A stretch of DNA of 64,000 bases, taken from assembly GCF_003194385.1 (NCBI RefSeq), contig NZ_LAPT01000021.1:1-64000 (forward strand). Reading direction: 5' to 3'. Within the stretch, counting starts at the first letter, position 1. Each line of letters starts with the position of its first letter. Below are positions 1-8,322 of this stretch, in pieces. The position numbers were made by a program, and so were the translations under genes. The stretch is from Pokkaliibacter plantistimulans (GTDB taxonomy: Bacteria; Pseudomonadota; Gammaproteobacteria; Pseudomonadales; Balneatricaceae). The notes below the pieces were generated by a model. The model worked only from the letters and a program-made list of their open reading frames with translations, had not been told where the DNA came from and ran no database searches.

Positions 1-61
1 TCAGGCCATCCTGCCAGAGGGTTTATTGTTGCTGGAGTAGTCCGGTAGCGATGCGTTTTAA

Positions 62-257
62 CAGGTCGTTGAAAATCTATCTGCGTTGCCGAATACCGCG
101 TCAAAAACAGGCTCACAGCCAAAGGCTGAACGTGCTTTAGCACGGCCCCGAAGGGGCGAGCGGAGCGAGTCAAATGCTCATTTAGTTCACTAAACTCCGC
201 TTTTTCGCCTGTTTTTTCCTTGTCTCGGCTGCCTCGATAACGTTTTTCAACAGCCTG
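62..257. repeat. Dispersed intergenic repeat-like element with imperfect terminal inverted repeats
   Basis: The two ends of this stretch are imperfect inverted repeats of about 50 bases. The left end reads CAGGTCGTTGAAAA and runs to CAAAAACAGGC. The reverse complement of the right end reads CAGGCTGTTGAAAAA and runs to AAAAAACAGGC. The interior holds smaller palindromes, including CGTGCTTTAGCACG and TTTAGTTCACTAAA, and a CCCCGAAGGGG stem. The right end abuts the stop codon of the ABC transporter gene at 258. This architecture resembles a REP- or MITE-like intergenic element. No transposase is present. A short minus-strand frame inside it is not credible as a gene. Bases 1-61 cannot be assigned. 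Confidence 0.55.
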
Positions 258-2117
258 CTAATGGATAGTCTCAACCTGCGGTGCACTTTCTCTGTTGTTC
301 TCCTGCTGAGCCTGCCACAGCCCCGCATAGCGTCCTTTGCGAGAAAGCAGCTCGTTATGTGTGCCCTGTTCAACCAGGTGGCCATTTTCCATCACCACAA
401 TCAGGTCGGCGTCGGCGATGGTTGAAAGTCTATGAGCGATGGCCAGGCTGGTGATGCCAACAGATATTTCACGCAGTGCCTGCATGATGCTTTGCTCTGA
501 ATGGCTATCGAGGGATGAGGTGGCTTCATCAAAAACCAGAATAGATGGTCGCTTGAGAATTGCGCGGGCAATAGCAATGCGCTGTTTTTCACCTCCACTC
601 AGCTTAAGCCCCCGTTCACCCACCAATGTGTCCAAACCCAGAGGAAGTTGCTGAATGAAGTGCTGTAGATGGGCTAAGCGCACCGCTTCCATTATTTCAG
701 CATCACTGGCCTCTGTGTTGCCATAGCGAATATTGTCTTTGATGCTGGCATTAAATAGCACCGTATCCTGTGGCACGATGCCAATGGCGCCTCGCAGACT
801 GTGTTGTGTCACTTCTCTAATGTCCTGACCATCTATCAGGATGGCCCCGGCGTTGACGTCATAAAAGCGAAACAGCAGTCGCACAAGGGTTGATTTGCCG
901 GAGCCGCTGCTACCAACGACAGCTAACTTTTTACCCGCCTGAAGAGTGAAGCTTATGTTCTGCAGAATGCTTCGCTCTGCGGTATAGGCAAACTCTACAT
1001 TTCTGAACTCCACGGTGCCGGCCTGCACAGCGAGAGGCTTGGCCATCGGTTTGTCCATAATGGCGGGGCGTTGATCGAGCAGGTCAAACATACGTTCTAT
1101 GTTGACCATCGCGCCACGCATTTCCCTATAGACAAATCCCAGCAGATTGAGGGGAAGGAACAGCTGCATCATAAATGCATTAATCAGGACAAAATCGCCG
1201 ATGGTCATCGCACCCTGTCGTACATAGTTGGCGGCGAGCAACAACATTGATGTCATTGCAATGGCAACGATGAGCGCCTGACCACCATTCAGAACAAACA
1301 GTGACAGGCGGTTCTGCCGTCGGGCTGTTTCCCAGCGCTGCAGGTCGAGGTCATAGTGACGTGTTTCGTACTCTTCATTGGTAAAGTACTTCACCGTCTC
1401 ATAGTTCAGCAGGCTGTCAACGGCCCGGGCATTGGACTCTGAGTCTGCTTTGTTGGCTGCACGAAGATACTGCGTACGCCAGTGTGTAGCCATGACCGAG
1501 AAGCTGATATAGGCAACTACGGCAGCCAGGGTGATCAGGGCGAAACTGGTTTGATAATGCAACAGCAGTACGCCTGTCACCATGGCGATCTCGAACAAGG
1601 TCGGCAAAATATTGAAGACCATAAAGCGCATGACAAAGCTAATACCCGATGTGCCTCGCTCAATATCACGCGAAAGTGCCCCTGTGCTGCGACTGAGATG
1701 AAAGCCAAGGTCAAGGTTATGGAGATGTTTGAATACATCCAGACCTATCTGGTGCATCGCTTGTTCAGTCACACGGCCGAAGAGTACATCCCTTACTTCA
1801 CCAAACAAGGTGTTGGCCAGTCGTACCAGACCGTAAGCAAGCAAAAGGCCCAGGGGAAAATAGGCCAGGTCAGGCTGGGAAGTGCTCCCGGCCAGGGCGT
1901 CAACGACATGCTTGAGCACGAAAGGCATGTACACACTGGCCAGCTTGGCTGCAATAAGGCAGGTCAGCGCCAAAGCAATACGGCCCTTGAAGCGCATAAG
2001 GTAGGGCCAGAGCTTTCTCATTGCCCGAAGGCTGAAAGCTACATCTTCATTGTCAGAAAAGCTGTGTCGTGAACGCATGGGAAAGTGTCGTGAATAGCTG
2101 AGGAGTGATGCACCCAT
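258..2117 (-). CDS. Atm1-type ABC transporter, fused permease and ATPase
   Basis: This 619-residue half-transporter has an N-terminal six-helix exporter domain (about residues 35-330) and a C-terminal nucleotide-binding domain. The NBD carries Walker A GSSGSGKST near residue 400, signature LSGGEKQR, Walker B ILVFDEATSSLD and a switch His in IAHRLST. The stretch NYETVKYFTNEEYE in the membrane domain is characteristic of the Atm1/HMT1 branch, which exports glutathione- or metal-linked compounds across the inner membrane. The substrate here is inferred only from family. The start is uncertain: the next Met is at 2078 and neither has a clear Shine-Dalgarno. It is divergent from the YiiX-like gene. 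Confidence 0.85.
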   Translation of the reverse strand: MGASLLSYSRHFPMRSRHSFSDNEDVAFSLRAMRKLWPYLMRFKGRIALALTCLIAAKLASVYMPFVLKHVVDALAGSTSQPDLAYFPLGLLLAYGLVRLANTLFGEVRDVLFGRVTEQAMHQIGLDVFKHLHNLDLGFHLSRSTGALSRDIERGTSGISFVMRFMVFNILPTLFEIAMVTGVLLLHYQTSFALITLAAVVAYISFSVMATHWRTQYLRAANKADSESNARAVDSLLNYETVKYFTNEEYETRHYDLDLQRWETARRQNRLSLFVLNGGQALIVAIAMTSMLLLAANYVRQGAMTIGDFVLINAFMMQLFLPLNLLGFVYREMRGAMVNIERMFDLLDQRPAIMDKPMAKPLAVQAGTVEFRNVEFAYTAERSILQNISFTLQAGKKLAVVGSSGSGKSTLVRLLFRFYDVNAGAILIDGQDIREVTQHSLRGAIGIVPQDTVLFNASIKDNIRYGNTEASDAEIMEAVRLAHLQHFIQQLPLGLDTLVGERGLKLSGGEKQRIAIARAILKRPSILVFDEATSSLDSHSEQSIMQALREISVGITSLAIAHRLSTIADADLIVVMENGHLVEQGTHNELLSRKGRYAGLWQAQQENNRESAPQVETIH

Positions 2118-2194
2118 CAGGCATAGTTGATTGATTGAATAGCGCCTATGCTATGAATGGTACTCATAATAAAGATAGCAAGCAGAGTAGACCT

Positions 2195-3019
2195 ATGTTT
2201 ATTTCCGAGCGAATCGGCTATTGGCTGGCGAGGTACTTGTCCAAACCCCGTGATGAAGCAGTCAATATCGCCACCAGCCGTCCTGAGTTACTGCGTAAGA
2301 CGTTGCGTAAGGGTGATGTGCTACTGGTGGAAGGGACCAGCAGAATCAGCACCACCATCAAGTATCTGACTCAGTCTACGTGGTCGCATGCTGCGCTTTA
2401 TATTGGCAAGGAGGAAGCCACCGCCATCCACAGTGCTTCCACATCCGCTGATTACTCCGGCGAATTGCCTGTGTTGATCGAGGCTGATGTACTGGAGGGT
2501 GTCAGGGTAGTACCGCTGAGCATGTACTCGCATCTGCACACACGGATTTGTAGGCCTGTGGGGTTGAGCGCTGAAGAGATCGATGAAGTGGTGCGTTTTG
2601 CCCGCAGCAGAATAGGCCAGCACTATGATCTGAAGAATATTTTCGATCTGGCACGTTATCTGGTTACCGTCCCACCTATTCCGACCTACTGGCGGCGATA
2701 TTTTCTGCAACTGGGTAGTGGTGATCCCACCAAGGCCATCTGTTCTTCCCTGATTGCTCAGGCATTCCAGAGTATGAATTATCCCATCCTGCCACGTGTC
2801 TCCAAGATCACCTGGCAGGACAAACGCGGCAGGGTAAGGACCGAGGAGGTGCTTCACCGACGGGATCCCAGTCTTTATGTGCCGCGCGATTTTGACGTTT
2901 CACCTTACTTCAGAGTAGTGAAGCCCGCCATAGAGCAAGGGTTTGATCCACACAACCTGACCTGGGCGCGTTCTGAGCAGGGTGATCGTCCTCTGCCTGA
3001 GTTTGATCTGGAAAACTGA
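2195..3019 (+). CDS. YiiX/YebB-like permuted NlpC/P60-type (papain-fold) protein
   Basis: From the ATG at 2195 the protein is 274 residues; upstream in-frame TTG 2135 and ATG 2153 are alternatives without better ribosome-binding sites. It starts its fold with a GDVLLVEG strand, followed by the His motif WSHAALYIG and, much later, the Cys motif AICSSLIAQAF. The His-before-Cys order is that of circularly permuted LRAT/YiiX-type NlpC/P60 enzymes, in which Cys and His form the catalytic pair. There is no signal peptide. The substrate is unknown; acyl or peptidoglycan-related amide chemistry is known for the superfamily. It ends 19 bases before the convergent transporter gene. Confidence 0.7.
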   Translation: MFISERIGYWLARYLSKPRDEAVNIATSRPELLRKTLRKGDVLLVEGTSRISTTIKYLTQSTWSHAALYIGKEEATAIHSASTSADYSGELPVLIEADVLEGVRVVPLSMYSHLHTRICRPVGLSAEEIDEVVRFARSRIGQHYDLKNIFDLARYLVTVPPIPTYWRRYFLQLGSGDPTKAICSSLIAQAFQSMNYPILPRVSKITWQDKRGRVRTEEVLHRRDPSLYVPRDFDVSPYFRVVKPAIEQGFDPHNLTWARSEQGDRPLPEFDLEN

Positions 3020-3038
3020 CTTTGCTCGGAAGGTTTCG

Positions 3039-3938
3039 TCAGTCCTTTATTAATTCTGCTGAAACATTGGCTGTAGCCTGATAAGGCTGATGCCTGATCC
3101 GAAGCGTCAGCAACTGATTTCCAATCAGGCTCAAAAGGACCAGTGTCATGCCGCACCATTGAACAGGGCTGAACACTTCGCCCGCCAGCACCTGGCCCAG
3201 CGTGACGGCAGTCACTGGGCTCATCAAGCCAAGAAACGCCAGTTGAGTGGTCGTTAGCCTGGTTATCTGACTGAACCAGATGAAATAGGCCAGCCCCGTA
3301 TTCATCACTGCAAGCCACAGTGCACCAAGAGTGACCGATGAGGTAAAGGTCGGCGGCTGGCCCTCAAATACCAAAGCCATAATCAGCAGGACCACACCCC
3401 CTCCCGTCAATTGCAGACCTGTGTAGGTGTGTACGCCCATATCACTGGGTTTTCCCCACTCTTTACTCAGGAATGTGCCCAACGCCAGTGAAGAACAGGA
3501 CAGCAGCGCAGCAACAAGGCCGACAGGATCAAGGTGTGTGGTCGGTGCAAGCACCAGCAAACCGATACCGGGGATGGCCAGCAGCGCAATAATCAGCTGG
3601 GCAGGGCGAGGCTGCTGCCCTTTGGCGATCCACATCAACATGATGGCCTGTACGGGCATGGTTGCGCCCAGTGTGGCGGCAATGCCCCCGGGCAGGCGGT
3701 AGGTTGCAATAAAAAGCAGGGCAAAAAACAGCCCGACGTTGAGCACACCAGCAGTCATAATTCGCAGCAGCCATTTCGCTGAAGGAATGCGTGCCGTCAG
3801 TAGCATCAGTAAACCGATGGGAAGTGCCCTGAGAGTGGCTGTCCACAAGGGCATATCGGCAGGCATCAGATGTTGAGCAACGAGGTAGGTAGTTCCCCAT
3901 AGAACAGGGGCCATGGCTGCGAGTAGAATAGCGTTCAT
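3039..3938 (-). CDS. EamA/DMT-family transporter
   Basis: This is a ten-helix drug/metabolite transporter made of two EamA repeats. The N-terminal segment MNAILLAAMAPVLWGTTYL and the second repeat from TGGGVVLLIMAL onward are typical. I chose the Met at 3938, about 300 residues, because upstream codons of the longer frame run into the divergent control region shared with the MarR gene. Export of a small metabolite or toxic compound across the inner membrane is the family role; the substrate cannot be read. The divergent MarR gene and the palindromes between the two starts suggest that it regulates this transporter. Confidence 0.85.
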   Translation of the reverse strand: MNAILLAAMAPVLWGTTYLVAQHLMPADMPLWTATLRALPIGLLMLLTARIPSAKWLLRIMTAGVLNVGLFFALLFIATYRLPGGIAATLGATMPVQAIMLMWIAKGQQPRPAQLIIALLAIPGIGLLVLAPTTHLDPVGLVAALLSCSSLALGTFLSKEWGKPSDMGVHTYTGLQLTGGGVVLLIMALVFEGQPPTFTSSVTLGALWLAVMNTGLAYFIWFSQITRLTTTQLAFLGLMSPVTAVTLGQVLAGEVFSPVQWCGMTLVLLSLIGNQLLTLRIRHQPYQATANVSAELIKD

Positions 3939-3955
3939 TGTCTGCAGGCTAATAA

Positions 3956-3969
3956 TCTTAACGTTGAGA
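3956..3969. promoter_or_regulatory. Near-palindrome in MarR/EamA divergent promoter region
   Basis: TCTTAACGTTGAGA is a 14-base inverted repeat with one mismatched pair, located between the divergent starts at 3938 and 4024. It is one of two candidate binding sites for the MarR protein encoded immediately to the right. Binding is inferred from position and symmetry. Confidence 0.4.
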
Positions 3970-3987
3970 CGAATGCTAACGGCAGAT

Positions 3988-4005
3988 ATTCTTTTTATCA
4001 AGAAT
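3988..4005. promoter_or_regulatory. Candidate MarR operator
   Basis: ATTCTT-N6-AAGAAT is a perfect inverted repeat with an 18-base span, matching the usual length of MarR-family operators. It lies 18 bases before the MarR start codon and in the control region of the divergent EamA transporter, a position suited to autorepression. Confidence 0.5.
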
Positions 4006-4023
4006 CTTAATGTGAAGATAAAT

Positions 4024-4536
4024 ATGCAGGAAGATCATATTGACGCCATTCTGGCGCAGTGGGCTGAAGAGCGTCCTGACGTCAATGTTGCATCAATGGG
4101 CATTCTCGGGCGTATCTCACGCATTTCGGCCTTGTCAGACAGGGCAGTCAAAGATAACCACGGTCGCTATCAGCTGCACCCCGGTGAGTTTGATGTGCTC
4201 GCGACACTCCGTCGCAGTGGTGCGCCATATCAGCTCACACCAACAGCCCTCTTTAAAAGCGCACTGCTGACCTCCGGAGCCATGACTAATCGTCTGGATA
4301 AGCTGGAGAGAGCCGGGTTGGTCGAGCGTACGATGGATCCTGCTGACCGGCGTAGCTTGCTGGTCAGGCTGACCGGCTCAGGTATCGAGCTGATTGATGA
4401 GGTGTTGCTGAGCCATGTAAGTACACAGCGAACCCTGCTATCAGGCCTGTCTGAAGAAGAGCAGTCACAGCTGGCTGCATTGTTGCGTAAATGGTTGATA
4501 GCACTTGAAGGCAGTGATCCCCACTGCAGTAAGTAA
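4024..4536 (+). CDS. MarR-family transcriptional regulator
   Basis: From the ATG at 4024 the protein is 170 residues, normal for MarR dimers. The winged helix-turn-helix is visible in the order LHPGEFDVLATLRRSG, then SGAMTNRLDKLERAGLVER, then the wing DPADRRSLLVRLT. C-terminal helices supply dimerisation. The longer open frame starting at 3913 overlaps the divergent transporter gene and is unlikely to be the start. Its neighbour suggests control of the EamA transporter, and two palindromes lie in the shared region. The ligand is unknown. Confidence 0.88.
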   Translation: MQEDHIDAILAQWAEERPDVNVASMGILGRISRISALSDRAVKDNHGRYQLHPGEFDVLATLRRSGAPYQLTPTALFKSALLTSGAMTNRLDKLERAGLVERTMDPADRRSLLVRLTGSGIELIDEVLLSHVSTQRTLLSGLSEEEQSQLAALLRKWLIALEGSDPHCSK

Positions 4537-4562
4537 TAAGTAAGTTGTTTGAGGTACGTTCT

Positions 4563-4994
4563 ATGTTTATCCATGTGGAGTCCACTCCTACGGAAGAAGA
4601 CCGCGAGTGGGTCCATCAGCGCCTGATTGATTTTAATCGTGCGCGTTTTGAAGTCAGTCAGAGTTTTCCGGTGGCGGTTTTTGTTGATGACGATGACGGC
4701 GTACGCCAGGGTGGGTTAACGGGCAGGACATTTGGCAACTGGCTAATGATCGAATATTTCTGGCTGGCCGAAGATACGCGTGGTCAGGGATATGGCAGCA
4801 AGTTGCTGGCAGCATTGGAGCAAGAGGCTATCCAGCGGGGATGCCGCTTTGCCATGCTTGATACACTCGACTTTCAGGCCAAGCCATTCTATGAGAAGCA
4901 AGGGTATCGTGTGGTATACACCATGGATGCCTATCCTCAGCTGGGCAAGCGTCATTACATGGTTAAAGAGTTTGCTGTAGAGGGTGCTTGCTAG
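4563..4994 (+). CDS. GNAT-family N-acetyltransferase
   Basis: This 143-residue protein carries the acetyl-CoA binding motif A as WLAEDTRGQGYGSKLL and the C-terminal AKPFYEKQGYRVV helix-strand typical of GNATs. I prefer the ATG at 4563 because a TGAGGT ribosome-binding site precedes it; the TTG at 4545 would place that site inside the gene. It follows the MarR gene on the same strand by 26 bases and may be cotranscribed. The acceptor substrate is not known. Confidence 0.82.
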   Translation: MFIHVESTPTEEDREWVHQRLIDFNRARFEVSQSFPVAVFVDDDDGVRQGGLTGRTFGNWLMIEYFWLAEDTRGQGYGSKLLAALEQEAIQRGCRFAMLDTLDFQAKPFYEKQGYRVVYTMDAYPQLGKRHYMVKEFAVEGAC

Positions 4995-5140
4995 TTACAC
5001 AAGTGATGACATCGCTCCTTAGCATGCGCTGACGATCAGAGTGGAATAAGGACTCACCCGTTCTGGAGCTTCCGTTGCCCAGCCTGAAGCGTGACAGCAG
5101 CAATGGCTGCTCATGTTTTAACGCTTGGTATTTTAATATT

Positions 5141-5156
5141 TAAACGATATCGTTTA
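5141..5156. promoter_or_regulatory. Perfect 16-bp palindrome upstream of ltaE
   Basis: TAAACGATATCGTTTA is a perfect palindrome 39 bases before the ltaE start, in an AT-rich stretch. This is the size and symmetry of an operator for a dimeric repressor of the LacI or GntR kind. No cognate regulator lies next to it. Confidence 0.55.
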
Positions 5157-5195
5157 GATATTGTGATTTAAATGAATGTATAACGGAGCGATGTA

Positions 5196-6218
5196 ATGCT
5201 TAGGATGATTGATTTACGCAGCGATACCGTAACGCGTCCTACCGAGGCGGTGCGCCAGGTAATGGCCAAAGCGGATGTCGGCGATGATGTGTACGGCGAA
5301 GATCCCAGCATCATTCGTCTGGAAGCCAGGGTGGCAGCCATGCTGGGCAAGGAGCAGGGGTTGTATGTTGCTTCTGGTGTGCAGAGCAACCTGCTTGCGT
5401 TGTTGTGCCACTGTCAGCGTGGAGACGAATACATCGTCGGGCAGGATTATCACACCTATAAATACGAAGGGGGCGGTGCGGCCGTGTTAGGCAGCATCCA
5501 GCCTCAGCCAGTTCAGGTGGAGGCAGACGGCTCCCTTGATCTGCAGCGAGTCGAGTCCGTCATCAAGCCCAAGGATCTGCACTTTGCCCGCTCCAGGCTG
5601 CTGTCACTGGAAAACACCCACGGAGGCAAAGTGATTGGGCTCGACTATCTCAGTCAGGCGCGTGCGCTGAGTGACCGCCGTCAACTAGGGCTGCATCTGG
5701 ATGGTGCGCGGATGATGAATGCGGCTGTTGCGCTCCAGTGTGAAGCGATTGATATCGCTACATATTTTGACTCTGTCTCCCTTTGTCTGTCGAAAGGTTT
5801 GGGAGCGCCTGTCGGGTCTGTGCTGTCTGGTAGCAAGGACTTCATCGAGGAAGCCAGACACTGGCGGAAAATGCTCGGTGGCGGGATGCGTCAGGCCGGT
5901 ATTCTGGCTGCTGCAGGGGAATATGTGCTGGATCATCATGTTACTCGACTGGCTGATGACCATGCTCATGCGCAGCAACTTGCAGAGGGGCTGGGTGAGC
6001 TGGAGGGCGTCAGTTTGCACGGTGTGGCAACCAACATTCTCTACATCGGCTTTGACCGTCATGATCCTCAAGTTGTGGCTGCTGCGTTGAAAGAGAAGCA
6101 TATTCTGATCAGCCCGGCGGCTAAAACACGACTGGTGACCCATTTAGATGTGCATGCGGAGGATGTTCCCTATGTGGTGCAATGCTTCGCTGAAGTGATG
6201 GCAAGTCTGGCTGTATGA
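5196..6218 (+). CDS. ltaE: Low-specificity L-threonine aldolase
   Basis: This 340-residue fold-type I PLP enzyme cleaves L-threonine or L-allo-threonine to glycine and acetaldehyde. Family signatures are MIDLRSDTVTRPT at the N-terminus, DVGDDVYGEDP, the LENTHGGKV segment, LHLDGARMMNA (PLP-ring Asp) and the Schiff-base Lys in LCLSKGLGAPVGS. Length matches the E. coli LtaE type. GGAG lies seven bases before the ATG. A perfect palindrome upstream suggests dedicated repression. It is followed at 31 bases by the GIY-YIG gene. Confidence 0.92.
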   Translation: MLRMIDLRSDTVTRPTEAVRQVMAKADVGDDVYGEDPSIIRLEARVAAMLGKEQGLYVASGVQSNLLALLCHCQRGDEYIVGQDYHTYKYEGGGAAVLGSIQPQPVQVEADGSLDLQRVESVIKPKDLHFARSRLLSLENTHGGKVIGLDYLSQARALSDRRQLGLHLDGARMMNAAVALQCEAIDIATYFDSVSLCLSKGLGAPVGSVLSGSKDFIEEARHWRKMLGGGMRQAGILAAAGEYVLDHHVTRLADDHAHAQQLAEGLGELEGVSLHGVATNILYIGFDRHDPQVVAAALKEKHILISPAAKTRLVTHLDVHAEDVPYVVQCFAEVMASLAV

Positions 6219-6249
6219 GTCGTTCGTACCTGACACGTGGCAATATGCG

Positions 6250-6531
6250 GTGGAAGTAGTGTCTACAGAAACCGCGGTGCTGTGGTGGGTCTACATCATA
6301 GAGGCTGCTGACGGCAGCCTCTATACCGGTATCACCAATCATTTATTACGGCGCTGGTTGGCCCACTGTCAGGGGAAGGGGGCCAAGTATCTTCGTTCGC
6401 GCCCTCCCAAATGTCTCGTCTATGTGGAGCTTCAACCTGACCGCTCCATGGCCAGCAAGAGGGAGGCTGCTATCAAGCGCCTGACCCGGCAGCAGAAGCT
6501 GACGCTTATCCAAAGTGGTCTCACACGATAA
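6250..6531 (+). CDS. GIY-YIG domain protein, YhbQ type
   Basis: This 93-residue single-domain protein has the GIY-YIG hallmarks: WWVYIIEAADGSLYTGIT (a VYI...YTG variant), the Arg in LLRRWLAHCQG, and the Glu in SMASKREAAIKRLTR. Small stand-alone GIY-YIG proteins of the YhbQ/UPF0213 group are putative nucleases; in vivo substrates are mostly unknown. It probably starts at GTG 6250, since no in-frame ATG precedes the domain. Confidence 0.85.
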   Translation: MEVVSTETAVLWWVYIIEAADGSLYTGITNHLLRRWLAHCQGKGAKYLRSRPPKCLVYVELQPDRSMASKREAAIKRLTRQQKLTLIQSGLTR

Positions 6532-6621
6532 GCAACCTTGCTGTTTAGATGCCGTTACCCTGCGCATTGCTGGTGGTCTGGGCTATACTTGGCGCCATCC
6601 TTTCTCAAATATCCTGTGCAC

Positions 6622-7836
6622 ATGCCCATCTTTGATATTGAATCCGTACGCCGCGACTTTCCGTTGATCGTTAACGAAACTCTGGAAGGTCGGGTGTATC
6701 TGGATAATGCCGCGACCAGCCAGAAGCCCAAGTGTGTTCTGGATACCATCAACCACTATTACGCTCAGCAGAATGCCAATGTGCATCGTGCTTCCCATCA
6801 CTTGTCCACGCAGGCAACGCTGGCTTATGAAGAGGCGAGGGAAACTGTCAGGCACTTTCTCAACGCACGCAGTCGTGAAGAAATTGTCTGGACCAGTGGC
6901 GCGACGGCAGCCATCAATCTTGTAGCGAATAGCTACGGGCGCCGTTTCCTTCAGCCGGGTGACGAAATTCTGCTCAGTGAATGTGAGCATCACAGCAATA
7001 TTGTCCCCTGGCAGTTACTGGCTGAAGAGCGCGGACTCACCCTGCGTTATATCCCTGTCTTGCCTACTGGCGAACTGGATCTGTCCGAGCTTCCCACCTT
7101 GCTTAATGAGCGAACCAAGCTGGTTGCTCTGGCCCATGTATCAAACTCACTGGGTATGCCAATGCCTGTTGAGCGGGTGATCGCAGCTGCCAAGCGGTAT
7201 CGGGCGCGGGTGCTGATTGACGGCTCTCAGGCAGTGGCGCATGACAATGTGGATGTGCAGGCGCTGGATTGCGATTTTTATGTGTTCTCGGGGCACAAGG
7301 TGTTCGGGCCGAGTGGTATCGGCGTTCTTTACGGCAAGTACGAGTTGCTGGAAATCATGCCTCCCTGGCAGGGCGGCGGGGAGATGATCGAACAGGTTTC
7401 CAAACGCGGCGCGACCTTCACCCTGCCACCTCTGCGTTTTGAAGCGGGTACTCCGCATATTGCTGGTGCGATAGGTCTGGCCAGTGCACTGCGTTATCTG
7501 TCGACGCTGGATCGTCAGGCGGCCGCTGAATATGAGCGTTATCTGCTGAACGGCATGGAGCGTCTCTGTGCCGATATTCCGGGCTTTCAGCTGGTCGGCG
7601 GTCAGGGGAGAACCAGTATCATGTCCTTTCTGGTGAAGGGAATGCACCCGCAGGACATAGGCACACTGATGGATATGCAGGGTATTGCCGTCCGGGTCGG
7701 TCATCACTGTGCGATGCCTATGATGGAGGCGCTGGGTCTGTCAGGTACGATTCGTGCTTCTTTGGCTTTCTACAATAACCTTGATGATGTTGAGCGCTTT
7801 GTCGATGCCTTGCGCAAGGCCGTAACGGAGTTCTGA
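6622..7836 (+). CDS. csdA: Class II cysteine desulfurase (CsdA/SufS family)
   Basis: This 404-residue PLP enzyme removes sulfur from cysteine, leaving a persulfide on its active-site Cys. The Schiff-base Lys is in FSGHKVFGPSGIGVLYG and the catalytic Cys in RVGHHCAMPMME, the class II pattern. The start at 6622 gives MPIFDIESVRRDFP, the usual family N-terminus; the longer frame is spurious. The partner csdE begins two bases after its stop and tcdA converges just beyond. This matches the E. coli csdA-csdE-csdL grouping, so I prefer CsdA over SufS. The two cannot be told apart by motif alone. Confidence 0.85.
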   Translation: MPIFDIESVRRDFPLIVNETLEGRVYLDNAATSQKPKCVLDTINHYYAQQNANVHRASHHLSTQATLAYEEARETVRHFLNARSREEIVWTSGATAAINLVANSYGRRFLQPGDEILLSECEHHSNIVPWQLLAEERGLTLRYIPVLPTGELDLSELPTLLNERTKLVALAHVSNSLGMPMPVERVIAAAKRYRARVLIDGSQAVAHDNVDVQALDCDFYVFSGHKVFGPSGIGVLYGKYELLEIMPPWQGGGEMIEQVSKRGATFTLPPLRFEAGTPHIAGAIGLASALRYLSTLDRQAAAEYERYLLNGMERLCADIPGFQLVGGQGRTSIMSFLVKGMHPQDIGTLMDMQGIAVRVGHHCAMPMMEALGLSGTIRASLAFYNNLDDVERFVDALRKAVTEF

Positions 7837-7838
7837 AG

Positions 7839-8315
7839 ATGCAGCAGGTCATTACTTTCCCCGAGCTGGTCACCATCATGGAGCAGCATCCCATCAGCAT
7901 TGCCAGTCGTGATGACGTGCTGGGCGGTGTCTATGCAGCTCAGGGGTGGGAAGGGCGCTATCGGGAGTTGATGAGGCTCGGGCGCGACTTGCCTGCGTTG
8001 CCGGAAGAGCTGTACGAGTATTCCTGTCCCGTCAAAGGCTGTGAAAGTGAAGTGCGGTTGCTGTTGGGAATCACGCCAGAAGGAGGTTTCTGGTGCTGGG
8101 CGCATAGTGAGGCGCGCATTATCAGTGGCCTGATTGCATTACTGCTCGGACAGGTTAACGGCCTCAGCGCCGCACAGGTCTGCGGGCTGCATCTCGAAGC
8201 GGAAATGGAAGAGCTGGGGTTGATGCGTCATCTGAGTCCATCCCGTGGGAACGGTCTGAAAGCCATCATTAACGCTATTCAAAGCCATGCCTGCTGTTTG
8301 AGCCAGCAGGCATGA
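7839..8315 (+). CDS. csdE: SufE/CsdE-family sulfur acceptor
   Basis: This 158-residue SufE-fold protein accepts the persulfide from the desulfurase and passes it on. The acceptor Cys is in SCPVKGCESEVRLL, which matches the family V-x-GC-x-S pattern. It is translationally close to csdA (two-base gap). Together they should supply sulfur to Fe-S assembly or, as reported for E. coli CsdA-CsdE, to the CsdL/TcdA branch encoded next door. Confidence 0.85.
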   Translation: MQQVITFPELVTIMEQHPISIASRDDVLGGVYAAQGWEGRYRELMRLGRDLPALPEELYEYSCPVKGCESEVRLLLGITPEGGFWCWAHSEARIISGLIALLLGQVNGLSAAQVCGLHLEAEMEELGLMRHLSPSRGNGLKAIINAIQSHACCLSQQA

Positions 8316-8322
8316 GGCAGTG

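Noticed and set aside
182..385. 67-codon frame at the left edge
   Set aside because: Spans the repeat and the end of the ABC gene in another frame; basic low-complexity product.
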